Assembly (NCBI GenBank): GCA_026874595.1
Contig: CM049317.1
Coordinates: 37,730,401-37,794,400 of the forward strand
Origin: Sipunculus nudus
Taxonomy: Eukaryota > Annelida > Sipuncula > Golfingiida > Sipunculidae
Length of the DNA stretch: 64,000 nucleotides
Direction: 5' to 3'
Shown here: positions 13,004 through 24,087 of the stretch, in pieces
Layout: the number at the start of each line of letters is the position of its first letter
How positions within the stretch are numbered: position 1 is the first letter of the stretch
Position numbers and translations under genes: made by a program
Notes under the pieces: model-generated
What the model was told of the DNA's origin: nothing
Database searches by the model: none
What the model saw: the letters and a program-made list of their open reading frames with translations, nothing else

Positions 13004-13120
13004 TAGTGCTATATCTTTCATCAATAAGAAACGTACGTCCGTAAGCCCTATACGTCCAGATGTTGAACACTTTGTATGACTATATATGAATTCCTTTAAC
13101 TTAAGTAATGTATCAGGCCC
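10200..13120. other. Intergenic, no supported gene
   Basis: AT-rich DNA with a (GT)n/poly-G tract at 11395-11427 and TA-rich patches (11590-11612, 12966-12992). At 10975-10983 the sequence AGA|GTAAGT could be the donor of a 5' UTR exon of copy B, but nothing else confirms it. Small ORFs lack any recognisable motif. Confidence 0.4.
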
Positions 13121-13125
13121 CAAAG

Positions 13126-13675
13126 GTCTGTTCCACAAAACGGTGCCCAATGAAATTTGGCAATTATTCCCTTAACCCCCCCCCCCCCCACACCCCCCCA
13201 CCCCCCCCACCCCCCAAAAAAAACTCAATCTGACCTTAAAGTTGATGAGGGACCAAAGGCCTTATATGACATGTAAAACCTCATAACAAAAACATTTATA
13301 TTTTGCAGTCCTCTGGTTCTTTTTAATATTGTGGCCAAGTGACCTGGCGTCTGCCATAGATTGCAGACAACTTTACTTTTTAGAATATTTATGACCAGTT
13401 ATTAGCAAATCAGGAGCTGTCAAGTGCAGTTGTTTTCATGTGACCAGTGACCTTGACCTTCATGAATTGGGTTGAGGTGTTGTAAAAATAGACTTGTTTT
13501 CTCATATATCGATTTAATTGCATTGCTTTAATATTTTGCTAGGTATGATAATAATTTAATTATAGCAAATTAGGCCAACACCTCATTTCTTCATTGCAAC
13601 ATGCCATCTGATTATAATCTGCCAGTTAATGAAAATATTGCCAAATTTCAATGGGCACCCTCTTGTGGAACAGAC
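13126..13675. mobile_element. MITE-like element with ~40-bp inverted ends
   Basis: The left end GTCTGTTCCACAA...GGTGCCCA...TGAAATTTGGCAAT (13126 on) matches the right end read in reverse (13675 back, GTCTGTTCCACAAGAGGGTG then CCCATTGAAATTTGG). It is about 550 bp with no coding sequence. A C-rich tract (13170-13215) lies inside. No clear target duplication was found. Confidence 0.65.
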
Positions 13676-13960
13676 TATAGTATATAATAGTGTGTCAATT
13701 ATTTTTGTGACACCAAATATACAACACACAGACGTGTGCTACAATATCTTGATCTTTTCTGAATATTTCCTACACACTGGTGATGAAGGCGGTCCGGTAT
13801 ATGTAGAGATAACGACCACCTTATTATGCAGACAGTCGGCTAAATGCATTATAAGTATATACATTTACTTACTTCGCAATGTTTTTGTGTTGATATTCTC
13901 CGTGTGCGAAGTTCATGGCCTGCTCTACGTAAGTACGGGGTCATAATAGCGTGTAGTTTG

Positions 13961-14038
13961 TGACGTCACCGGTGTCGCGTGAATGCACATGAATGCGATA
14001 AGGCCAGTTGATACGAGGGAATTTATTTTGTGACGTCA
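13961..14038. promoter_or_regulatory. Two palindromic CRE-type sites upstream of copy B
   Basis: TGACGTCA occurs at 13961-13968 and 14031-14038, 70 bp apart and about 430-510 bp before the copy B ATG. This 8-mer is the consensus full cAMP response element bound by CREB/ATF proteins. A single TGACGTCA also lies 339 bp before the copy D ATG. Function is not shown, because the same 8-mer also appears in the dispersed repeats at 22254 and 23302. Confidence 0.3.
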
Positions 14039-14471
14039 TTGTAGTAAAAGACCATTTTCAAAACCCTTGAACCTTTCGGTGAACGATAAATAATACGCCC
14101 TCTCTCACCAAGGTAAAGAGTTTGCAATTTATTTTGGATTATGGGATGTATCTCGATGAAGAAATTATTACTAAGTGTAAGTGTAACCCGCTTGCTTGCT
14201 GTGGACACAGCAATTCGGGCGTAAAACGACATGCATGTGATGGGAAAGCGCTTATCGTCCGAGACAAGGGAGGGGAGAGGGGCTGCCGTTCGTTAATGCG
14301 TGTGCATTAGATCTATATGTCACTGTGAATAAATTGTCGCCTTTTTCCTTTCAGCAAGAATATATATATATTGGTTCCGACGGGTTTATTAATCAGCACG
14401 ATGTGATTAGCCAATATTTTCTCGATGACAGTCTCCCTAAAGCCAGTGTTGACGTTTCTTTCAGACTGACC

Positions 14472-15528
14472 ATGGGGGAGCACAAGCCGGTTTACATCGT
14501 ATGTATTGTAGCTGCGGCTGTCATGTTCATCGTCGCCATCATATTTAATGCCCTCTCCGGAAGTATTGGTGTTCAGGCGGGTAAGTATAGGCATATAAGT
14601 GTTACCTATAAATTGTCAATAAATTGAAGTATCGGTGATACTTTTAAGATGAGCCCCCTCACTGGTGATTAGAAGTAAGAAGGGTAGGTTTGTGTGTGTG
14701 TGTGTGTGTTTTTTTCATAGCGTATCAGCGTTTTTTATCATCGAATGATGTTTTCTTTATGAGCAAATATATCGCAGTGATAAATAATTTGCCTCGGTGA
14801 CGGGATTCATAGGTTAAAATAATCTCTTTTCCACACATTATAGTTAAATGTGAAATCCTGCATTTATTTATACAATCGCTATATTTCGTTTAAATAAAAA
14901 CACTGTAACTGAAGCCGATTTATATGTGGCAGGATAGTTACATTGTTTGGGATGCTGTTGCGGGCTTCACCAGAGGCTTGGCACATGACCGATGTTTTCT
15001 TTATGAGCAAATATATCGCAGTGATAAATAATTTGCCTCGGTGACGGGATTCATAGGTTAAAATAATCTCTTTTCCACACATTATAGTTAAATGTGAAAT
15101 CCTGCATTTATTTATACAATCGCTATATTTCGTTTAAATAAAAACACTGTAACTGAAGCCGATTTATATGTGGCAGGATAGTTACATTGTTTGGGATGCT
15201 GTTGCGGGCTTCACCAGAGGCTTGGCACATGACCGATATTTGTTTTCAAACCAATGAGAGGAAGGCATCACATTTTGCATCCGACTCCAAGTTTCAAACC
15301 CGCGATAACCAGCCCTCATTGATTTGATTACAATTCTTATCCCTGTGACAGCCTGGTGGTGTTATCCGGTCTATACAAACCAGCGGTTAAAGCGAAGGAG
15401 AACGCAGTGTATAATCACTGTGTAAATAAGAAGCGTATGTTGGGTTATTTACAAAGGATATTAAACTGTTTTCATCGACTTGCTACAATGCAACACACAA
15501 TTACGAGCACCTCAAACCCTTCGAGGTG

Positions 15529-15603
<75 letters not shown>

Positions 15604-16746
15604 ACAGTGTACAGTGGGGCGCCGATTATTCGAACACTGTTTATCCGAAAACCCGTTCCTCCAAAAGATCCGACATGATGACGATTTATCCTGATTTTTT
15701 TTAACTGATGCTTTTATGAATTGAGTGAAAAAAATAAGTTTATCCGAAAACCCGTTCCTCACAGATTTAAACTAAAGAACCGATTTGATTACTGTTTATG
15801 CTAAATTTTCTGAAATTGATGCCTATATGGATTTAGTATTTAACAGTACCGATAGTTTGCTCCTGATACCCATTAATTAGCACATGACATCGGTTGATCG
15901 TCCGGGGATAAATACTTTGTTCATGGTAGTATGTTTTGTATATTTTCAGGCGTATTCCTTAACGGCACCGGCGATGTGTCGGACAAGTTCAAGACAGAGA
16001 TCACGCCGGCCGGCTGGACGTTCTCCATATGGGGGTTTATTTACGCCTACCAGGCGATATTCTTTGTGTACGCCTTCTCTACTATCTGCCGACGAGGGCC
16101 CAATAAAGGCTACATCTACTACGACCCCGTGATCAATCCTCCTGCCATCTACATTATCTACATCTTCAACATGGCTATTAACATCTCATGGTTGTTTGCC
16201 TGGGACCGTCAGCAGATGATCGCGGCCCTTATACTTATCGCGCTCCTCCCGTTCTCTCTCTACATTTGCTTGTTCTTGTCCATGCGCGCTGTGATCAAAT
16301 ACTCCCCTGAACTCGTGGCTGCCGGGAACCATTACGAGCCGTGGCTTGTCCGAGGGATTGTACATAACGGGCTCGCCATTTACGCTACGTGGGTAACCAT
16401 AGCAACCCTGCTGAACTTCAATATCGTACTAGTGTACAACGCGGGTGTATCATCTGAGACGGCCAGTACAGTGGCCCTGGGAATCCTAACATTTGAGATT
16501 TTGCTGTACTGGACTCTTGATAACATTGTCCTGGACCGGTACACGCGTTACACTTACACCCCCTACATCGTGGTCATCGTAGCGCTGGTCGGGAGTCTGA
16601 CCGGAAACTGGAACCCCGGGGCCAGGAACTTCGTGTTCACCGCGGTTTTGCTGGGGATCGGGTGTGCACTAACCTTAATAAAGCTGGCCCTGTCGATCTG
16701 GCGACATTTCTACAGACCGATTGCTTCAGTTGTGCCAGAAAATTGA
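14472..16746 (+). CDS. Copy B: TspO/MBR-like multi-pass membrane protein, intact, 301 aa
   Basis: Exon 1 is 14472-14580 (109 nt, MGEHKPVYIV...), followed by GTAAGT. Exon 2 is 15950-16746, preceded by 'TATTTTCAG'. The join is phase 1 within a Gly codon and gives 301 residues. The start is supported by 'TTTCTTTCAG' seven bases upstream of the ATG, the same layout as copies C and D, which implies a separate 5' UTR exon. About eight hydrophobic segments are visible, near residues 9-28, 58-80, 102-121, 125-148, 168-201, 208-231, 240-257 and 262-288. Signatures are N41-G-T (possible N-glycosylation), 'DVSDKF' 45-50, '[15 protein letters not shown]' 54-68, 'CRRGPNKGY' 83-91, 'NISWLFAWDR' 114-123 and '[13 protein letters not shown]' 181-193. 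The combination of ITPAGWxFSIWGxIY, an Asn/Trp-rich third helix and W/ATW in the fifth is typical of long bacterial TspO/MBR proteins. It is longer than animal TSPO, which is about 170 aa. Function is unknown. Confidence 0.88.
14747..15234. repeat. 244-bp exact tandem duplication in the intron of copy B
   Basis: Bases 14747-14990 and 14991-15234 appear identical, each starting GATGTTTTCTTTATGAGCAA and ending GCTTGGCACATGACC. No difference was seen by eye, so this is a recent event or an assembly duplication. Confidence 0.93.
15535..15600. repeat. (TA)n microsatellite in the intron of copy B
   Basis: About 65 bp of TA dinucleotides. It creates spurious 'IYIYIY' ORFs upstream of exon 2. Confidence 0.95.
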
Positions 16747-16792
16747 GCAACGTCCAACCTGTATTCAGTGTATTGGATAGAGAGATTTGAAC

Positions 16793-17928
16793 AGACCTGG
16801 GGTCAATTCAAATTTTTTCAATTACGATTCAAGAAGATTTATGAAACTTCAATTAATTCAGTGAGCTGGAGAAACATATCAATTCAAATAATTTAAATTC
16901 AATTCATATTCGATTCACAATTGAAAAGTTTCAATCATTTGAATTCATTTCATTGGTGTGTAACGATTGTTATCACAAGTGTTCCATTACTTTTACACAA
17001 TTACACATCTGACAGTGTTGTTCACAATTTGTTAGATTTGCTCCAAAACTAAATGAAATATCAGTAATTAAGAATTTTACCATTCAATGTGGTAAGGCAT
17101 AGCAGCCAGACAGGTATTACTAGTTTTACTGGGCAATAATTCCTTAATATTAGATTAATTGCCTAAATACGGATACAGGTTTATGGATATCAACTGAGTG
17201 GCCATTATCACCTAGTGCAATTAATATTCAGGCAAATTTTGTTGATGATGAAAAAAGTTTTCATAATCATAAAATCACTGATCACTGTTATATCCCCTGA
17301 CAATAGCAAGGTCAACAAACTTGATGCTTAAATGAGCACTGATATGCCATATAATTTTACTGATTTTTGTTATCAAAGTACAGTAGTCTATGGGATGTAT
17401 TCTGCTATCTCTTGGCTGATACATGATCTGGCCAGTAAAATGTCCTGGGTAATTAGATAATAGCTGGTCCACGCACACCAGGCCAGCGGAACAAGTCGAG
17501 GCACATAGACAATATAACAATACAGCAAGAAATGGGAAGTAATAGAATGTCATACATTTTACTCTAATCCTTTGCCTTCTGTTACCATTACTATTTCAGC
17601 TCAATTTTATATTTATTATATTACTATTACTTGTGAAAAGCTCGTGTGCTGAAACTGGTGATACAGACAATTCAGGAACAGTGATTAAGAAGCACTTAAG
17701 CTGTTATCATGCTACTTGTGTCACCGTGAGAGGCTTTTGTGTTCGACTTTAACCAAATACTGCGTGACTAATTTAAATCTGACATTGAGTAACTTCCAAT
17801 GAGCAACACTTGTGTGACTTGACTTGTGTTCATCAATTCAGATCAATTCAGTTTTATTTTTTTTTTCAATTCCAATTCAATTAATTTTTCCTTTAATTCT
17901 AATTCAATTCAGAATTGACCCCAGGTCT
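16793..17928. mobile_element. DNA-transposon-like element with AGACCTGGGGTCAATTC ends
   Basis: AGACCTGGGGTCAATTC at 16793 is repeated in inverse at 17928 (GAATTGACCCCAGGTCT). Both sub-terminal regions are runs of AATTCAATT-type sequence. It is about 1.1 kb with no transposase. It begins only 46 bp after the copy B stop codon, so it may lie in that gene's 3' UTR. Flanks AGATTTGAAC and AGATTTAACC are similar but not a clean duplication. Confidence 0.6.
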
Positions 17929-18522
17929 AGATTTAACCCTCAAAATTTTGAGATAGTGATACAGTTAGATCAAGTCTCTTCAATTTATGAAAAGATCATG
18001 TACTGTGACCAGGAAACAGTTACCCAACCCGCACTCGTGTCGCCTCATTTTGAATGCTGCCAGCATTGCCACCATGCCATTGTGTGCCAAGGATAGAGAG
18101 GTCTTACATTTCACAGCTCAAGCCACTGAATCGGCTTAAGACCACAAGAACATGTTCTAGACGATTGTTAAATCCAGTCATATAACGTCGTATATACCAC
18201 CCATTGAGGGTGCGAATGCCAATCAGGTCTGAATTAGTCCCGAGAATGTTTGCAGAATTTATATTTACGCCTATACTGTTAACACTTTTATGATATTTAT
18301 TCCGTGGTATATACTCTTGTATCATTTGAAACTCATTTAAAAACGTATCTCTTTCTGCAGTTTTTTGGTTAAATTAATATGCATCATTTTTTTTTTGGGG
18401 GGGGGGGGGGGTCAGGCACAGGGATGGGATTTCAATGAAATTGTTTGCGAGTATGTGTGTTTGTGAATTGCGCTGAGTCCGGCCATCGGAGAATTTGCGC
18501 TATATAAATATTATGTACTATT

Positions 18523-18553
<31 letters not shown>

Positions 18554-18969
18554 TTTTTATTATTATAATATAACGAATAAGATTGTATTTTATTTGTATT
18601 TTTGTATCATGATGGCACATATTATCTACAGACTACAGAAAGAAGATTAGTTGAATATATCAGTCCAACCAGAAAAAAAATCTAACTTTTTAATCAAAGC
18701 ATGTACTTTTTCAATAAATCTTAATGTTAAACTTTTGAGTTAATTTGATATTTCCTGTCAATCGCCCGAAATTACTGACCCAGTGTGTATGTATACGGGA
18801 ACACGTGGCCACAGTGGTACTAAGGCCCTGACGAATGTATACAGAGCATCAACATTATTACCAGTGCCCCTACATTATGGTAATCATGTGATACAAATCG
18901 CTAAATCGGTAAATGAACTCGGGCACAAGACAGGGCGGCTGCTACTACTAAAACCTTTTGAAAGTATTG

Positions 18970-19475
18970 GGTACTATAGTTCATTTTATCCTGTCATTTC
19001 CACCAGTTATTTGCTATGAACATTTCAATCAGTAATATTCCGAGGAAATACATGTTAATGTAGGGTAGAGAAAAAAGGACCTAATTTTCAACAAGGTAAA
19101 TCAATATCTACCTACCTTACACCCCATTTAAGAAACGTAATTATTTAAAAATACGAGTAATCAATCTATATTTAAATACATATCAGACCCATTTACGGTG
19201 GTCAAGGTCATAGGTCACATGCAAAAAATCCTCATTATACAGCTATTGATTGGATATCATGTAACTATTCTAAAAAATATAACCAGCTCATACGAAGATG
19301 GCTACTCATGCAGGGACACATCTGATCTGCCAGATCATTGTGAAGAGACCAAAAAGTTGTCAAACATAAACTTGAGATTCATTGTTCGATTCTTAATTGC
19401 CATGTTAGGCTGTCACTTCCATGAACAGATTTCTAAGAAATGATTGAAAAATATAAACTTTTTAAGAAAATAATC
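18970..19475 (+). repeat. Dispersed repeat, copy 1 of the 'CTATAGT' family
   Basis: About 480 bp match 21528-22025 in the same orientation. Shared blocks are GACCTAATTTT, GGTCAAGGTCAT.GGTCACAT, AAAAAATATAACCAGCTCA, GATCATG/TTGTGAA and TGTCACTTCCAT. No conserved ORF spans both copies, so the 81-residue ORF here is not supported as a gene. Confidence 0.75.
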
Positions 19476-20265
19476 TATGAAGAACAATGAGGACACAGGT
19501 TGGTGGAGTGCATGGAATCTAATATGTTGAACATGCATAATTTTGTCCCATTCGTGGTCTTACCTATGCAAGAGCACTTTTAAATTAGAAATTACAATTA
19601 TTATGAACTACAGTTAATGCAGGCAAAATGTTGAGTCTTAAATTTTGTAACAAATGTCATTTAGGCCTACATGTCTGTACGGTGTTAGTCATACATCGCC
19701 CTCACATTTGAAATGTGAAAGGTACCTTGGAAGAGTCGCTTTAAAAAATGGGTCGGTTAATAAAGCGGTAGGGGTGGGGGCAGAACCTTATATAAACCCT
19801 CTCCCATCTCAAGACCAAACTATACCCAATGTATTGGCTTGACCCATTTGCTATTGGAAACATATTTTTAAGTGCCACATAATATACGAATGTCTTATTG
19901 ACAGTAGGTTATCCCATACGAAGCGTTCTGACACAGCTCACGACAAGACCCAAATTAATCAAGCCAGAGAGATATAACGCAGTAAAGTGGAAACTGAAAG
20001 CTTGGTGTTGGAAACCACTAAACCCTGAATCATTTGGTCTCGACCTGCAGTGACGCATGAAATATATATAATATATAAAGGCAGCAGGGCTGCACCAGGT
20101 GGCGACACCATCGAATTGTTTCTGGCAAGAAATTTTCCGTTCTGTACACAGAAGATGTATCATTTGAGATGACACGTGTGTGTGTGTGTGTGTGCGACCA
20201 GTGGTCTCATAGTGACAATAAACCTTTCAAAGATGATCATGAATAGTAAAGTTCATGGACATGTG

Positions 20266-20465
20266 TTACGAACCATAATGTAATAACCGGCCCAAAATGT
20301 TATAACGGCCCATAGTGTAATAAAAACGACCCATAATGTAATAACGGCCCATAATGTAATATAAAATGGCCCATATTGTAATAACCATTCCCTGCCCATA
20401 TTGTGATAAAATCGCAAGTAGGTAAAACGGCCCATATTATAATAAAATCGCAGTTGGGTAAAACG
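20266..20465. repeat. Short tandem repeat, ~20-bp unit
   Basis: About nine imperfect units of the type AACGGCCCATAATGTAATA, with insertions of 5-15 bases between some of them. Confidence 0.8.
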
Positions 20466-21527
20466 GCCATGAATTCTATAATTCAAATTTCATGCAAATT
20501 AACTTAAGCAATTCAAATATTGACTTCTAGTGACACGAATGTGTAGGTGTACATACACGTATGAAAAACCACAAGATTGACATAATGACTATCTGTTTAA
20601 AACGGTGCCCCGGGCTAATATGAGCAAAATATATGGCCATGAATCATTGTTTATCCTTGTGTTGAATTAGTGTTTAAATGGGATGATAAAGTATTTAAAC
20701 AGGATAAACAGGAAAATTTTTAAAATTAATATATATATACCTTATTCCTTCAAAATCGGAACCATCCTACAGATAATTCAGTAGTATGAAAAACATTATT
20801 TCAAAACTCGTGAGATTTTTGTTCAACAGCAGTAAACACTTAGAAGAGCCAGACTTCATGGTTACCAAAACTTTAACTTAGCCAGGTCGCACACAGAAAT
20901 TAGGTTTCCAAGAAGATTTCTTCAGGAGCTTTTGACATCAAGCAAAGGCTGTAACTACTTGTGCCTGCTTACGACGGCCCGACGGTAGGAGGATTAATTT
21001 ACTCGGCCGAACAGAAAAGGACGACAGACGGAGTCCAATCATTATCAACTCAGCTGAGCTATACACAAGTGGACAGGAGTAGTGGGCCTGTAGAAATCCT
21101 TTTGTGACGTCTTTCATTCGATAACATGTTTCGGTGATGACGTCATGCAATAGTTCCATTCTATTCATATCCTGGAACAAGAGATTTAACCCTAGAAGTC
21201 ACAGGACGCGACGAATCTCAAATTCATTCAACATAAGGCAAGTTATTTGGTTAAATGTTTGAGTCAGCTGACTTCAAGTCATGCTTAGCCGAATATGACA
21301 GTCTGTGTTCGACGTCCGACCATGATTATATATAATCGACCCATTTTAAGGAGAAAATCATGTAAATTACTAATTTCCTAATGTAAGCTTGTTCAATTAT
21401 GTCAACCAATATGTGGGACTATAGTCCGTCCCAGTACCCGTGTCCGCATGTTTTTCCGGAATAATTTTTCAATCAAGTTAAGCAGTGTAAAACTTTCTGG
21501 TCCAAAGGTTGCAGGATCTATTCCGTA

Positions 21528-22025
21528 GACTATAGTCCGCTTCATCCCTTCATGTCCACCTGTTTTTTGCTATGAAAATGTTTAATAGTTTCATTTCGAG
21601 GGAAACAATTGTAGTGTAGAGTAGAGGATTAAAGGACCTAATTTTTGACAAGGTTACTATATACCTATCTTACACCTTTTTTTGAGAAACAGGATTTTCT
21701 GAGAATATGAGAAATCAGTCTATATTTTACAACATACCAGACCCACTTTTGGCGGTCAAGGTCATTGGTCACATGGAAAAAAGCCTCAACTGGCAGCTGC
21801 TGATTGGATGATCTCATGTAGACCCTCTAAAAAATATAACCAGCTCAAACAAAGACGGCTACTTATGGAGGGACACATCATATCTGCCAGATCATGGTGA
21901 AAAGACTAAAATGTTGTAAAAAATTAACAGGGAATTTATTGTAATATTCTTAATTGCCATATTAGGTTGTCACTTCCATATGTTGTTTTCTTGAAAATTA
22001 TTGAAAAATATAAACTTTTAAGTAT
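21528..22025 (+). repeat. Dispersed repeat, copy 2 of the 'CTATAGT' family
   Basis: Partner of 18970-19475. It begins ACTATAGTCCGCTTCATCCC. The sequence at 21419 (ACTATAGTCCGTCCCAGTAC) is a related start, so family ends are clustered here. Confidence 0.75.
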
Positions 22026-22154
22026 ATCATCCACAAAAAAAAAAAAAACAGGTCGACAGCAGTTGGTGAAACAGACTGTAGCTGCGTAAAAAGTAATCCC
22101 TTACATGGCTTTGATTTTGTATGGGACAAATAATCCAAAATATGACAAAACAGG

Positions 22155-22535
22155 TTACAGCGTTTACAACTTTACGACCAAAACACTGATAATAAACAAG
22201 CCAGGCGAACTGATGATGTAAGTCAATTGAAGGTGACGCGCGACCGATCATTGTGACGTCATAGTTGTCTAACAAACACCACACGAAGCCATAAAGACAT
22301 GGACAGTGTACCATGAGGGAATATACCGTTCAGTAATGCCGGAAACACGCCATCCACGGTCCTGGCTCCATCAGCACAAATTATACGATAAAGGGTCGCA
22401 AAGTTAATACTTTATACATGATATATAAATACTTTACACAAAATCAGCGGAATATCTTCAATCTACTTGAGGCCATAGGGCATTTTAAAAGAAATTTCCT
22501 AAAATGTTTATCGCGAAAAAAACATGCGGACATAG
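22155..22535 (-). repeat. Left arm of a ~380-bp inverted repeat pair
   Basis: Reverse complement of about 23040-23420. Matching blocks include CTGATAATAAACAAGCC, CTAACAAACACCA, CAAAATCAG and TTATCGCGAAAA..CATGCGG. The arm also carries TGACGTCA at 22254-22261. Confidence 0.8.
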
Positions 22536-23039
22536 TTACTCACATAGTCCGTCCCCAAACTCTTGTCCGCATGATTTTTCTCGATTATCTCTACTTAAGA
22601 CAAACTTGCCAAACAAAATTTGCACCAGTTGCATAAAGAAGAAAATGCATTAGTTTTGGTATCGTACCTGCTCACGATATAAATTATATTTACTTTACGG
22701 CCTGGCTGACATACCTCATATATATCCGTGGTTCATTGTTTATCCTCCTGGGATAGGGATATGAAGTAATGTGACGTAACAGTGAAGCGCGTGCACGCGG
22801 AGAATACACGTCTTGCTGTAAACAGGGGTCAGCAACACCCTTCTGCCAAAGGTCGTTTCTACTCAAAACGTATCTCTTCTGCACGGGGAATGTGGGAAGG
22901 ACCGAACTACTTGACAAGTGTAGCCTGGTACAATATTCTCTTAAATTATTTAACAGGAAATTAACGGACCGACGAACGATTAACCATAACTACAGCACAT
23001 ATACCGGGTAACTTATCAGCTTATATAGTCCGTCCCAAA

Positions 23040-23420
23040 ACCCGTGTCCGCATGTATTTTCGCGATAATTATTTTTAAAATATTCTTTAAAAATGCCCTT
23101 CGGGCTGAAGTAGATAAATGGATAAACTGATTTTGTGTTAAGAAGTTATATATCATGTAAAATGTATTAATTTTGCGACTCTTTTGCGTTATTTATGCTG
23201 AAATACCGTGAATGGCGTCTTCCCGGCACTACTGGACAGTACATTCCTCCATGTTACACTTTCCATGTCTATGGCTGCGTTTGGTGTTTGTTAGGCAACA
23301 GTGACGTCACAAAGACGTCACAGTGATCGGTCACGCGTCACCTTCGTCCTAAGGTTTGACTGGCTTGTTTATTATCAGTTCTCAGGCAAGGAATAAGTCG
23401 TAAACGACTCCGTTTAGTTA
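23040..23420 (+). repeat. Right arm of a ~380-bp inverted repeat pair
   Basis: Its inner end is preceded by TATAGTCCGTCCCAAAACCC (23025 on), followed by GTGTCCGCATGTATTTTCGC. The centre of the pair holds another direct copy of this terminus at 22546 (ATAGTCCGTCCCCAAACTCT). TGACGTCA lies at 23302. Confidence 0.8.
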
Positions 23421-23958
23421 CATAAGCTAATAAAAGTACAAATCCCTGTGACGCTGTACAAATCCCATCCAAGACGAAGTCTTGTCGTGACCTCTCGTTT
23501 CAAGATGTCAGGTTTCGTACCTTTCTCTTTTTATAGGTACGAGGGCAAGCGGGACACTATGATATGTTTGAAAATTAATATCCAAGCGTTTTTGAGCGGA
23601 TTACGGCATATTTTGGGTAAATAGCCCCTAGGATTGGAAAATATAGTTTGATTAACGATAAATATGCGAAAACGACAGTTGGGGTAGAGGTCCTTCAGGG
23701 CTAAATATATCTCAACCCCCCCCCCCCACACACACACACACATTGTAACAAGTTCCTGTGCTTGTTATAGACGTCTAGACTGCGGGGTTTGCAATTGACT
23801 GCTCCTATATATATATAATCTATAACGAGAGGCTAATGTGTTCAATGGGGACTTTTTTCTCATTCATAAAAAGAGAGACATTTTAAAGAATTCGCAGAAA
23901 ATATATGCCTCATACTTTCAAAAAGTCAAATATACATTTTTTTTAACGTTAATAAACT

Positions 23959-24087
23959 ATGGGCGATCACAAGCCGCTGTGCCTGCTCTATACATCATCT
24001 CAGCTGTGTTATTTACAGGATTCCACCATTGGAGATAACAAGCCGCTGTACTTGCTCTACATCATCTCATCCTTGTTATTTCCCGGA
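23959..24087 (+). repeat. Two diverged founder units left of the 66-bp array
   Basis: ATGGGCGATCACAAGCCGCT at 23959 and GGAGATAACAAGCCGCTGTA at 24030 are closer to the real exon 1 of copy C (ATGAGCGATCACAAGCCGCT) than the array units are. The left one still has its ATG, but a 2-bp insertion (CTATACATC for CTACATC) follows. Confidence 0.8.

Noticed and set aside
14325-14471. Upstream in-frame extension of copy B exon 1 (MNKLSPFSFQ...)
   Set aside because: TTTCTTTCAG just before the ATG marks an acceptor, and the sister copies B and D share that layout with a start at MGEHKP.
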